Shown here piece by piece: positions 52,640 to 60,930 of a DNA stretch of 63,826 bases. Position 1 is the first letter of the stretch, and every line of letters begins with the position of its first letter. The stretch is taken from NCBI RefSeq assembly GCF_900312675.1, contig NZ_OMPC01000005.1, positions 1 to 63,826 of the forward strand, written 5' to 3'. Origin of the DNA: Aliivibrio sp. EL58 (GTDB taxonomy: Bacteria > Pseudomonadota > Gammaproteobacteria > Enterobacterales > Vibrionaceae). The notes beneath the pieces are model-generated. The model did no database searches. It saw only the letters and a list, made by a program, of their open reading frames with translations, and was not told where the DNA came from. Both the position numbers and the translations under genes were made by a program.

Positions 52640-53479
52640 ATGTTAAAAAATGATTTACGTAAAGAAGCATTAGCAAAACTAGAATCAGCAGAAAAACAGT
52701 ACAAACCTCATGCTAAACAGCTAGAAACTAACTCAGTTAAATTATATGAAACTCGCCAACAAAGCAGTACTGATACATTAGTTGCTGTTGAAAACTATAT
52801 AAACACATTAGCTAACTCACCTAAAGAATTCGATAAGGCCTTCTACATATTCCAAGCAGATATTAAAGAATTTAAAAATAAAATCATTGAATTAAATGCT
52901 GAATATGAGAAATCAAATATAGGTAAAGCAGGAGCTGGTGGTGCAATGGCAGGCGCAGGTGTAGCAGCTTTTGCTCCTACTGCGGCTATGGCAGTAGCAA
53001 CTACATTCGGTACAGCTTCAACAGGAACTGCTATATCAGCACTTGGTGGAGCTGCGGCAACAAACGCTGCACTTGCATGGTTAGGTGGCGGTGCACTTGT
53101 TGCTGGTGGCGGAGGTATGGCTGCTGGAAATACTTTACTAGCATTAGCGGGACCAATTGGTTGGGGAATTGGTGCAGTTAGCTTAGCTGGTGCCAGTTTA
53201 TTTAAACGTAGTAAAAACCAAGAAATTGCAGATAAAGCTGAAAAAGAAATCAAAAAGATACGTTCAGAAATATCGAAACTTAAAACATTAAACGCAAAAG
53301 TTGATGCTTGTACAAAGCTAACAGAGCAGCATTCGTTAGGTTGTTTAGAACTTTGCTGTTTATTGAGAAAAGAGGCCCCTAGCAATTATCTTGAATTTAA
53401 TAATGAACATAAACAGAAGCTTGGCGCTCTGATAAATCATATAACTGCGTTATCAACAATGATTAAAGATCGTATTTAA
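52640..53479 (+). CDS. Glycine-zipper protein with flanking coiled coils (prophage cargo)
   Basis: The 279-residue protein has a helical N-terminal third (about 1-95) and a Gly/Ala-rich hydrophobic core (about 96-190, with GAGGAMAGAGVAAFAPTAAM and LAGPIGWGIGAVSLAGASLF). A charged coiled coil follows (KAEKEIKKIRSEISKLKTLN). The core looks able to insert into membranes. I do not recognise a family. It shares the last base of its stop with the start of the next gene (TAATG), so the pair is translationally coupled. It lies between the attachment site and the integrase, a usual place for prophage accessory genes. Confidence 0.65.
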   Translation: MLKNDLRKEALAKLESAEKQYKPHAKQLETNSVKLYETRQQSSTDTLVAVENYINTLANSPKEFDKAFYIFQADIKEFKNKIIELNAEYEKSNIGKAGAGGAMAGAGVAAFAPTAAMAVATTFGTASTGTAISALGGAAATNAALAWLGGGALVAGGGGMAAGNTLLALAGPIGWGIGAVSLAGASLFKRSKNQEIADKAEKEIKKIRSEISKLKTLNAKVDACTKLTEQHSLGCLELCCLLRKEAPSNYLEFNNEHKQKLGALINHITALSTMIKDRI

Positions 53480-54936
53480 TGGCTGTTAATAATAAAAATA
53501 GTGCAGTACAGGACCAGGTATTAGCTGCACTTACACAGCAGATGGAAGATGTCCGTCTGCAAGCTATGAATAGCGCACTGAATGACCAAGACAAAGCATT
53601 AGCGTTGGCTCTTGAGCAAATTGAAGCAGTAAAAGAAGAATTAAAAGATCCAACAAACTTTCTAGGCCGAATGGACACGAAGCATGGAGAAGTTGCTGAA
53701 AAAATAGAAATTGCGATTCGAAATGCAAGAGAGGCACTAAACCAAGATGTAACATCTGCAACTGATTTTAGTGCTACTTTTGATGGTGTAGGTAGAACAG
53801 CTCCAGAAGATTACCTTATTGACGGAATCGAAGTTCAATCGAAATTCATTAACGGAATAAACAATAATCTAAAACATGTACTTGATCATATGGAAAAATA
53901 TGATCAATTTGGTAGAGATGGTTCTTATTACCACATACCAAAAGATACACATGAGCAAATACAAAAAATTATTGATGGTGAATCAGTTGAAGGCATAAAG
54001 TCATCAACAATTGAGGCCGTAAAAGAAAAAGTTCGACAAATAGAAGAATTATCAGGTAAACCTTTCACCGATGTAGTACAAGCTGGTGAGTCAACATACG
54101 ATGAAGTTCAATTATATAAAGCGGATGGGACGCTTGATGAACACTCCGAGGAATTAAAATCAGACAATCAAGATAAGCTTGAAGATATTAAAGCTGATGA
54201 CTCTTATAAAGCTAGTTTAGAAGAGGCAGGGAAAGCTGCCTTGGCGGGTGCAGCTGTTGGGGCTGGAATCAGTTTTGTATCTTGTGTTTATCAGAAACAT
54301 AAGAATGGTAAGAACTTATTTAAAGGGGAATTTACCAAATCTGATTGGAAAGAACTTGGTATAGATACTGGAAAAGCAGCTCTAATTGGAGGTGTGTCTG
54401 GTGGTGTTCTTTATGGTTTAACTAATTATGCTGGCATGGCGGCACCTTTCGCCGGTGCTGTTGTAACTGCCGCAAAAAGTATGGCTAGTTTATCTCTTCA
54501 GTATAAAGAGGGAAAACTTACACTTGATGAATTTATTGATTTAAGCTTCGTTAGCTGTGGTGAATCAGCAACAGTTGGCTTAGCATCTATGATTGGTCAA
54601 ACACTCATCCCAATTCCAATTGTTGGTTCTTTAATTGGTTCAATGACAGGTAAGTTCTGTATTGATTTATTGAAATCATCCGATAAAAAGGTGCTTGATG
54701 CATTCAATAAAAGAATAAACGAGTTTACGGATAATTTGAATGCTCAAGAAAAGAAGATGCTTCATGAGATAGAAACTAGATATATTCATTTAGCCAATAT
54801 AACAACAGCAGCTTTCAATTTTGAAAATAATGAAACATTACTAAACTTGAGTGTACAACTTGCTCGTGAGCATAATGTACCAGAAGAATTGATAATTAAA
54901 TCTACATCAGAACTAGATGATTTCATGATGATGTAA
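53479..54936 (+). CDS. Second glycine-zipper protein, 485 residues (prophage cargo)
   Basis: The N-terminal half is acidic and helical (EQIEAVKEELKDPTNFLGRM) with a GESVEGIKSSTIEAVKEKVR stretch. The C-terminal half holds three Gly-rich hydrophobic stretches (about 252-275, 297-330 and 365-398; for example AALAGAAVGAGISFVSCVYQ and LIPIPIVGSLIGSMTGKF), then a helical tail. Like its upstream partner it is probably membrane-active or membrane-bound. No family named. The combination of two coupled glycine-zipper proteins with an ion channel gene 60 bp downstream is not a system I know. Confidence 0.65.
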   Translation: MAVNNKNSAVQDQVLAALTQQMEDVRLQAMNSALNDQDKALALALEQIEAVKEELKDPTNFLGRMDTKHGEVAEKIEIAIRNAREALNQDVTSATDFSATFDGVGRTAPEDYLIDGIEVQSKFINGINNNLKHVLDHMEKYDQFGRDGSYYHIPKDTHEQIQKIIDGESVEGIKSSTIEAVKEKVRQIEELSGKPFTDVVQAGESTYDEVQLYKADGTLDEHSEELKSDNQDKLEDIKADDSYKASLEEAGKAALAGAAVGAGISFVSCVYQKHKNGKNLFKGEFTKSDWKELGIDTGKAALIGGVSGGVLYGLTNYAGMAAPFAGAVVTAAKSMASLSLQYKEGKLTLDEFIDLSFVSCGESATVGLASMIGQTLIPIPIVGSLIGSMTGKFCIDLLKSSDKKVLDAFNKRINEFTDNLNAQEKKMLHEIETRYIHLANITTAAFNFENNETLLNLSVQLAREHNVPEELIIKSTSELDDFMMM

Positions 54937-54996
54937 ATTAAATATTGTTTAGTGATTAACTGAATTATCTATCAAATACAAAATAAGAATATAATT

Positions 54997-55761
54997 ATGG
55001 AAAAAGTTTTCGATAAACTTAAATGTTCAAAAATATTTAATATAATGGTTGTAATGTCTATATTAGCTACAGCGATTATTGATGGTGCGCAAACTTACGA
55101 TTTACCTATAGATATATATACATCAATTATTTTAATCGATAATGTAATTATTATTTGGTTTGTACTTGAGATGATAATCAGAATATTTAGCTTTGAAAAT
55201 AAGTTAGATTTTTTCAGAAGTCCCTGGAATTGCATTGATGCTGTAATAATTGCTTTTTGTTTATTACCATCAAGTGCTATGGGTAACATATTGATATTTA
55301 GAATTATTCGGGTATTCAGAGTGCTGCGCTTACTCGTAATTATACCAAAGTTAAGAGTTTTGTTTTCGTCATTAACAAAATCTATTCCTCAATTGTCGTA
55401 TGTTGGGGTAATGATGTTTATTATTTTCTATGTTTTTGCAGCTTTTGGTAGTCATTACTTTAGTCAAATCAATGAAGAGCTATGGGGTAATATTGGTATT
55501 AGTATGTTAACCCTATTTAGAGTTATGACATTTGAAGATTGGACTGATGTGATGTATGAAGTTATGGAGGTTTATAGTATTGGGTGGTTATACTTTATTA
55601 TCTTTATTTTTCTTACAGCATTTGCTTTTCTTAATATGGTAATAGCAATTCTATCTAATGGTCTCTCTGAAGAGTCTCACCCAAATACAGATGATGATTT
55701 AACTGTGATTAAAAATCAATTAAGTGACATTCAATCTAAGTTAGAACAAATCAATAAATAA
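54997..55761 (+). CDS. Bacterial voltage-gated cation channel (NaChBac/NavAb-like), prophage cargo
   Basis: The 254-residue protein is a one-domain voltage-gated channel that would act as a tetramer. S1-S3 span about 13-30, 42-64 and 77-92. S4 has arginines every third residue (R102, R105, R108, R111 in FRIIRVFRVLRLL). S5 is about 133-155, the pore helix about 164-177, the filter T-F-E-D-W-T-D at 178-184, and S6 about 196-220. A short C-terminal coiled coil (IKNQLSDIQSKLEQ) fits the tetramerisation bundle of the family. NavAb has TLESWSM; the extra acidic residues D181 and D184 match the positions changed in the engineered calcium-selective CavAb, so calcium permeability is predicted. Confidence 0.88.
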   Translation: MEKVFDKLKCSKIFNIMVVMSILATAIIDGAQTYDLPIDIYTSIILIDNVIIIWFVLEMIIRIFSFENKLDFFRSPWNCIDAVIIAFCLLPSSAMGNILIFRIIRVFRVLRLLVIIPKLRVLFSSLTKSIPQLSYVGVMMFIIFYVFAAFGSHYFSQINEELWGNIGISMLTLFRVMTFEDWTDVMYEVMEVYSIGWLYFIIFIFLTAFAFLNMVIAILSNGLSEESHPNTDDDLTVIKNQLSDIQSKLEQINK

Positions 55762-55818
55762 TATTTGGGTTTAATGCAAAGATAGAATAAATAAAGGCAT
55801 ATTTAATAGAATTAAAAA

Positions 55819-57036
55819 TTACTTATGCCTCTTCTCTAAAGCCTTCCAAGCTTTATCGCTCTCTTTCTGGTTCGGATTATTCATCCACTTACCATAAACC
55901 TGAGCGATCATAAGAAAATTAGCATGGCCCATCTGTTCTGCTAGATAGGCCATGTTTACTCCAGCTGAAAGCATCCATGAAGCGTAAGTATGACGGAACT
56001 GGTAAACGGTTCTGTACTTAATACCGGCACGAAGAGAAATACTTTGCCACATTTTATTAGTAACAGTCTTACCCAAGTAATCATACGGACGATTTGAGTA
56101 AATGCCTGTAATCGCATGAGGACTAAACACAAACCTTAATGACTCTATTCGATTTGTCTTATCCGCTAACTCTACTGGATGTTCTTTCGCTTCATAATGC
56201 CCGGTTAATTTAAATTGAGCTTCAAGAGCATCAAAAGCAGGGGGTAGAATATCAACCGTTCTTTCTTTATCTGTTTTAGTCGTCTTTAAGCCTCGTTTAT
56301 CAAAAGTAGAGCGACGAATAAGCATTGTACGTTCTTCAAAATTAATATCCTCCCAAGAAAGCGCACACATCTCACCAGTTCGTAAGCCAGAATAAGCAAG
56401 CAGAGTAATAATATTTTTATGTTGATCTTGAAGGCACGCATCAATTGCCATCTTAAATTCAGCAATCGTAAACGGTTCAATTTCACGCTCAGGAACTTTT
56501 ACATTAGACAAAAACTCCAGATAATTACGGTCTAGATATTCCATTGCGTGTAACCAGGTAAAGAACGTTCGTACTGTACTTAAATAAGTATTAGCAGTTT
56601 TAGCTGTACGACCTTGAATCAATAACGTCCTAACCTCTGAAATGCTACGAGGGTTAATTGTTTCACTGCTACGTTCTTTTCCATAAAGCTCAGAGAAGAT
56701 ATTTAGCATTGAAACATACTTATCAAAAGTAGAACGACGAATTTGTTGTTCTTTAACTTTAAGATATTGATTAATTAAGCTAACAATAGGTTTATGAGAA
56801 GGCTTACCAATAGTAACATTTGAATCAGGGAAGTGATGAGAGTAGTTAAAACTTCCAGCTAACACTTCGTACTTGATAGCACCGAGCTTACTTTTTGCAA
56901 ACTTAATATTTTGCTTAGTAGGCTCAAGCTTTAATGATTCTCTCCGTCTAGAACCTTTGTAAGTAAACGAAATTCGAAGATACTTACCGTGAAGCTCAAC
57001 GCCTCGTGGTAGTTTATTTATTGAATTCGATGCCAT
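55819..57036 (-). CDS. int: Phage integrase (tyrosine recombinase)
   Basis: The roughly 405-residue protein has an arm-binding N terminus (GVELHGKYLRISFTYKGSRR, DUF3596-like), a SAM-like core-binding domain and a catalytic domain. R is in AYSGLRTGEMCALSW, HxxR in YQFRHTYASWML, H in QMGHANFLMIAQVY, and the tyrosine in QVYGKWM. It would insert the prophage at phnA. Its start lies inside the xis gene. I use ATG 57036 (MASNSINK); an upstream in-frame start at 57066 is possible. Confidence 0.9.
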   Translation of the reverse strand: MASNSINKLPRGVELHGKYLRISFTYKGSRRRESLKLEPTKQNIKFAKSKLGAIKYEVLAGSFNYSHHFPDSNVTIGKPSHKPIVSLINQYLKVKEQQIRRSTFDKYVSMLNIFSELYGKERSSETINPRSISEVRTLLIQGRTAKTANTYLSTVRTFFTWLHAMEYLDRNYLEFLSNVKVPEREIEPFTIAEFKMAIDACLQDQHKNIITLLAYSGLRTGEMCALSWEDINFEERTMLIRRSTFDKRGLKTTKTDKERTVDILPPAFDALEAQFKLTGHYEAKEHPVELADKTNRIESLRFVFSPHAITGIYSNRPYDYLGKTVTNKMWQSISLRAGIKYRTVYQFRHTYASWMLSAGVNMAYLAEQMGHANFLMIAQVYGKWMNNPNQKESDKAWKALEKRHK

Positions 57037-57200
57037 CTGTCCCATTCCTCTGAGTCTACCATCCAAGAACCGCCTACCTTTTTGATAATTGTTGTAGGGT
57101 AGACTCCAGCGTTTGCTTTTTCACGAAGCGTTTTTGCACTAATGCCTATTAGATCAGAGGCCTTCTTTAATGCGATTAATTTAATTGTTGAAGTTGTCAT
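57018..57200 (-). CDS. xis: Excisionase / AlpA-like DNA-binding protein
   Basis: A 60-residue winged-helix protein: LIALKKASDLIGISAKTLRE then VYPTTIIKKVGGSWMVDSEEWDRW, as in phage excisionases and AlpA-type proteins. It overlaps the integrase start, as usual for xis-int pairs. Confidence 0.8.
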   Translation of the reverse strand: MTTSTIKLIALKKASDLIGISAKTLREKANAGVYPTTIIKKVGGSWMVDSEEWDRWHRIQ

Positions 57201-57308
57201 TGCACTTTGTCCTTATAATTTATACCAGTGGTCAATTGGCTAGATAAGGTGGCACTAGATTAACTAATGCCGTGATAAAAAGGTGATTAGCTGTATTCAG
57301 CTATAAAA

Positions 57309-57386
57309 TTAAGATGCATCGTTGTTTTTAATGCAGTAACACACATAAAAAATCAAACAGCCAATGCCATAAATCGCTAAACTCAT
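57309..57386 (-). CDS. 25-residue membrane mini-protein (prophage)
   Basis: ATG at 57386 overlaps the stop of the upstream gene (ATGA, 57383-57386) and follows GGAGG. The product begins MSLAIYGIGCLIFYVCYCIK: one membrane helix with three cysteines. Short phage membrane proteins of this kind often act on host membrane proteins; the role here is unknown. Confidence 0.6.
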   Translation of the reverse strand: MSLAIYGIGCLIFYVCYCIKNNDAS

Positions 57387-57766
57387 TGTGAAGCCTCCTT
57401 GCTTGGTTCAAATATTCGTACACGGTTAATTGTATGGAAACAGTTGCTATCACCTTTAAAAAGGCCGCCTTCTTTCAACTTGGCGCAACCTTGTGGTAAT
57501 TGCTCACCACACATTTCACACGTACCAAGATCATCTTCAATCTTTGGTATTTCGGAATAAACCCGATGAATTAATGATTGGAGAGCTTCTTCGTTGCTAT
57601 ACGCTTTATCAGGAAAGGCGAAGAACTCACAAATCTTGCTTAACTTGTTTTGCTCAACAGTGTGTAAAGGAACGCGAAGATCAATCACACCGTGTTTCTT
57701 TTTGTTGTTACGTAACTTTTGAGCGCGTTTACGATTCTGCTCTTTGATTTTGTCTATTGAAGGCAT
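57383..57766 (-). CDS. Hypothetical prophage protein, 127 residues
   Basis: A basic N terminus (IKEQNRKRAQKLRNNKKKHG) leads into a ribbon-helix-helix-like segment (IDLRVPLHTVEQNKLSKICE). A cysteine-containing tail follows (CEMCGEQLPQGC), possibly a small zinc site. It may bind DNA. Part of the leftward early operon; it overlaps both neighbours by a few bases. Confidence 0.6.
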   Translation of the reverse strand: MPSIDKIKEQNRKRAQKLRNNKKKHGVIDLRVPLHTVEQNKLSKICEFFAFPDKAYSNEEALQSLIHRVYSEIPKIEDDLGTCEMCGEQLPQGCAKLKEGGLFKGDSNCFHTINRVRIFEPSKEASQ

Positions 57767-58425
57767 AGTCTTTCACCTTCTGAACCATGTATTGGCGTGT
57801 TTACGTGAATGTTTTTACCATCATGAGAGCCAGTAAGGTAATCGGAGATAGAACCGCCTTTACGCTGTCTTGATTTAGCTTTTTTCTCACTGTATGAACC
57901 AATGTGTTTACGATAATTTGTAATGCGCTCTTTCTCTTCTGGTGGTAACTCTTCAACATCTAAGTTACGTACAACAGAATTTACCCAGCCGTCACAATAA
58001 CAATCTGCTCGCTTTGTTTTATTCTGTTTAGAAGTGCGAGGGTGGATAGTAGCCAAGAACGCTTTACGAGCCAGTTTCAATTGACGAAAAAGCACATCAA
58101 ATGCATAAGCAGACATCATGGCCGTGTCTTTTCTACCTATAAATTTAAAATTATTTCCATGATACGAATACTGAAGAAGCACCTCACACTTAAACGAGCT
58201 GGCGATACTTGTCCCAAGATTTACAGCGTAAGCAACTGGCTTTTTCTGGATCTTAGAAGCGGTGGTGGTGGCTCCCATTTCAATGAAGTTAATATCATCT
58301 TCAGAAAGGCCATATTTACGCATTAATTTATGAGCCATTGCCAAAGCGGTTGCAGCTTCGTTTGGGTTGCCTGATTTGCCAAGCTCAAAACACTTTTTGA
58401 TTTTTTCTAAATGACGTGGATTCAT
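57754..58425 (-). CDS. DUF2786 domain protein (prophage)
   Basis: The 223-residue protein begins with a DUF2786 helix (KIKKCFELGKSGNPNEAATA and LAMAHKLMRKYGLSEDDINF). A C-terminal part like DUF7168 follows (FKFIGRKDTAMMSAYAFDVL). Members occur in phages and plasmids; function unknown. Overlaps the upstream gene by ATGA. Confidence 0.75.
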   Translation of the reverse strand: MNPRHLEKIKKCFELGKSGNPNEAATALAMAHKLMRKYGLSEDDINFIEMGATTTASKIQKKPVAYAVNLGTSIASSFKCEVLLQYSYHGNNFKFIGRKDTAMMSAYAFDVLFRQLKLARKAFLATIHPRTSKQNKTKRADCYCDGWVNSVVRNLDVEELPPEEKERITNYRKHIGSYSEKKAKSRQRKGGSISDYLTGSHDGKNIHVNTPIHGSEGERLCLQ

Positions 58426-58661
58426 GCTGCTTTACCTTTCTTTGTTGGCTTCTTAATTGGCTTAAGAAGATTTCGAGCTTTTGCTAAGCATGAATCAAAC
58501 ACTCGGCCTTTGGTGAAAGTACAAGTGGTGCGATAGAAACGAAGAACTTCTTGAATGCCTCGGTTAATATCAGACGTTTCATAGCCGTCAGTTTGTAAAG
58601 CGGCATGTATATGTTTGCCAATAAACGCTTCTTGGCTGTTTTGATAAGTTAATAGACTCAT
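58422..58661 (-). CDS. Hypothetical prophage protein, 79 residues
   Basis: Small basic protein (ends IKKPTKKGKAA). No family recognised. Its ATG (58661) and the coupled downstream start support expression in the leftward operon. Confidence 0.6.
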   Translation of the reverse strand: MSLLTYQNSQEAFIGKHIHAALQTDGYETSDINRGIQEVLRFYRTTCTFTKGRVFDSCLAKARNLLKPIKKPTKKGKAA

Positions 58662-58832
58662 TACACATTTCCCTTTGGGTGAAACCCAGCAATCAGCATA
58701 AGTACTTGTAATTGGTGGTCAGCCAGTTATATACTGATTGCGAGTTGAAAGACTCATTGCACAAAGTTAGCCCTTATTGGTTTGGTCACTAATAGGGGTT
58801 TTCTTCTATCTGGTATTTAGTAAATCCCCACA

Positions 58833-59090
58833 TCAATAACTCAATCTGCTATTAATATTCTCAGCGGTGATTTGTAGCTTCTCAATTTTCGAGATTAGCT
58901 CATCACTTACTTCTGCTGTGAATGTCTCCAACAGCGACTTCGCCTCAACTTCAAAAGCCTTAAACTCATCGCGGATAGGGTGGTTTTGTGCTGTCTGGCT
59001 TACAGCAATATTGCCTAAAGTAATACTCTGGCGAACTTGCTCAGCCGTAGAGGCAAGCTTTGATAAATGGATTAACGAAAGCGTTTTCAT
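58833..59090 (-). CDS. Hypothetical prophage protein, 85 residues, first gene after pL
   Basis: An all-helical acidic protein (FEVEAKSLLETFTAEVSDEL). It begins 29 bp after the pL -10 region, so it is the first leftward early product. No family recognised. Confidence 0.6.
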   Translation of the reverse strand: MKTLSLIHLSKLASTAEQVRQSITLGNIAVSQTAQNHPIRDEFKAFEVEAKSLLETFTAEVSDELISKIEKLQITAENINSRLSY

Positions 59091-59118
59091 ATTTAGTCTC
59101 GTGTTTGAAGTTGAATTG

Positions 59119-59161
59119 ATAATACACAGAATGTGTATTTACTGTCAAACACGAAATGTGT
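59119..59161 (-). promoter_or_regulatory. Prophage pL promoter with two repressor operators (OL)
   Basis: On the minus strand TTGACA (59143-59148) and TATTAT (59119-59124) are 18 bp apart. The 13-bp palindromes ACACAGAATGTGT (59124-59136) and ACACGAAATGTGT (59149-59161) cover the spacer and the region upstream of -35. They share the ACAC-N5-GTGT form with the sites beside cro, so CI should silence this promoter. Confidence 0.8.
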
Positions 59162-59200
59162 ATTTCGTAATTAAAAATCATGAATAGGAAATTTAGATAT

Positions 59201-59224
59201 AAAAAAACCGCCACGAGGGCGGTT
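59201..59224 (-). terminator. Terminator at the end of the cI-linked genes
   Basis: AACCGCC/GGCGGTT hairpin (59206-59224) with seven T on the minus strand. Ends transcription from pRM before pL. Confidence 0.88.
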
Positions 59225-59242
59225 ATATATGAGTTTTGAGCA

Positions 59243-60373
59243 TTATGAAAATAGTGCTATGTTTTTACCTTTTTCAGAGCAAATAGATGTGATATCTAAA
59301 AGACTATAATGATGCTTAGATGCAGTCTTTTCTACCCATGCCGTTGCGTTAATGGTAACGGGTTGCTGAATATTTTCGCCAAGCGTTGTCATTAACCGTT
59401 GCGCTATATCAAGATCTATTTCAGCGTCACAAGTTCGTTCTGCACCTTCAATTTGAATTTTAAGCTGAATTAAAGCGAACTCTGATTTAATCTCAAGTCT
59501 TTTTAGAAGAGCATTTACTGAATTTAACGGTATTTCTTTACTTGAGTTAAATTTTTCTTTGAGTTTTTGTACTTTCGCTCTGTGTTTACGAGTAAAGACT
59601 AAATGATTGCTTTTTATTTGAGGTGCTGGCTCTGATTTATCCCAATCAAAACTACATTCAATAATTTCAACATCTGTACCAAATAAATCTACAAAATGTG
59701 AACAAATATTTTGATTTAAGCCTTTCCTAATTAAGTTAGCAGTGGATAATGTATCAACATCTTCGATATTGTATAGCTCATTAAAAGCGACTGCTAATTT
59801 AGAGTTAACATAACGTTGTAATGACTCTGGTTGATCTAGCCCATCAGTTTGAGTTAAATCAATATCCAAATTATAGATAAATGAACCGCCAGTAGGTAGT
59901 ACAGTATTTACACTACTGAGATATGTTTCTACTACTTCAGACTTATTTGGTTGGTTCTTTTTCTTATCTTTTTTACTATCAATTACAATGAATGCTTTGG
60001 CTGCTGATTTTATAATAGAGTAAATTGCAGACTCAATTTTATGATTTGTTCGGAAGTTTATTCTACCATGTTCAATTGCTTCACCAGCAGCTCGGATATG
60101 TATGTGATCTGATGGAGGCATTAAAAGGTTTAGTAGATCATCTACAGTTATGTTTAGAATATCAGCTAAATCCCTTGAGGCTTCAATAAGTGTTTTTTCT
60201 GCTCTAGGGTGTGAAAAACCTTGTTCTGTTTGTGTAGGTAGTTGAATTGATTCATTTAATGTATCATTGACCCATAGAGTTAAAATCTCAGAAGAGACTT
60301 CATTGCTTAATGTCCAATTATGACTATATAAATATTTGGTTAAACGTGAATATAACTCAGAAGACTTAAGCAT
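59243..60373 (-). CDS. 376-residue protein in the rexB position (prophage)
   Basis: No family recognised. The protein is soluble, with a helical N-terminal region (KTLIEASRDLADILNITVDD) and a C-terminal half of alternating strands and helices (FALIQLKIQIEGAERTCDAE). There are no membrane helices, unlike lambda RexB. ATG 60373 follows GGGGGT; it overlaps the end of the DUF4365 gene by 8 bp, so the two are coupled. Located between cI and pL and ending at a terminator, it should be made in the lysogen together with CI. Confidence 0.65.
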   Translation of the reverse strand: MLKSSELYSRLTKYLYSHNWTLSNEVSSEILTLWVNDTLNESIQLPTQTEQGFSHPRAEKTLIEASRDLADILNITVDDLLNLLMPPSDHIHIRAAGEAIEHGRINFRTNHKIESAIYSIIKSAAKAFIVIDSKKDKKKNQPNKSEVVETYLSSVNTVLPTGGSFIYNLDIDLTQTDGLDQPESLQRYVNSKLAVAFNELYNIEDVDTLSTANLIRKGLNQNICSHFVDLFGTDVEIIECSFDWDKSEPAPQIKSNHLVFTRKHRAKVQKLKEKFNSSKEIPLNSVNALLKRLEIKSEFALIQLKIQIEGAERTCDAEIDLDIAQRLMTTLGENIQQPVTINATAWVEKTASKHHYSLLDITSICSEKGKNIALFS

Positions 60374-60920
60374 AGTTACCCCCACAATTTTCGATCGGAA
60401 GATTATTTGCGACTCTTTTCATCATCCATATTAATGCTTCAGGTGTTAACCTTTGATTGGTCGGTACTTTAATTTGCTTGCTTCCTGTTGTCAATTCAGG
60501 CTCATTCATTAAGCTATACCAGTAGCAACCAAACCTTACCTCAGTGCTTAATGTATTGCTATGAATCCAGTCCTCTTGATTATCAGGTACTGGATTAACG
60601 ACTAAGATTGAATGATAGACAGAATCCGTTAAAGGATCATAGTTTTTCTTTTCTAATTGATAAGTGATAGTGTCATTTTTAAAGCCTAAATCGTGACGTG
60701 AAAACTGGAAGCATTTTAATTGGACATCAAGTTTAGGGCGTTTTCTAACGCAATCGACATAATCTTTACCGTAAAATGTGATATCAATACCTACGTTATC
60801 TATAATAGTTGTACTGACATTTGTCCCACTAGCAGCAGCCAGCGCATAAACATGACTTAAACTTACAAGTTCTTTTGAATGCGAGACCGCAGTGCCCCCT
60901 GGCCCCCGTTGACTACTCAA
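60366..60920 (-). CDS. DUF4365-like protein, predicted PD-(D/E)xK fold, in the rexA position (prophage)
   Basis: The 184-residue protein begins at TTG 60920 with AAGGGG upstream. It shows a DUF4365-like core: helix HVYALAAASGTNVSTTIID, then GIDITFYGK, then LDVQLKC. The D and the Q-x-K fit a PD-(D/E)xK nuclease arrangement. DUF4365 domains often occur in defence-related proteins. It lies 10 bp after cI on the same strand. Activity is unproven: the usual glutamate is replaced by glutamine, which is known in some active family members. Confidence 0.65.
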   Translation of the reverse strand: MSSQRGPGGTAVSHSKELVSLSHVYALAAASGTNVSTTIIDNVGIDITFYGKDYVDCVRKRPKLDVQLKCFQFSRHDLGFKNDTITYQLEKKNYDPLTDSVYHSILVVNPVPDNQEDWIHSNTLSTEVRFGCYWYSLMNEPELTTGSKQIKVPTNQRLTPEALIWMMKRVANNLPIENCGGNYA

Positions 60921-60930
60921 TGATTACCCC

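Noticed and set aside
52843-53385. 180-residue minus-strand open frame rich in Ala and Pro
   Set aside because: It is the complement of the Gly/Ala-rich stretch of the first cargo gene. It has no ribosome binding site and an abnormal composition.
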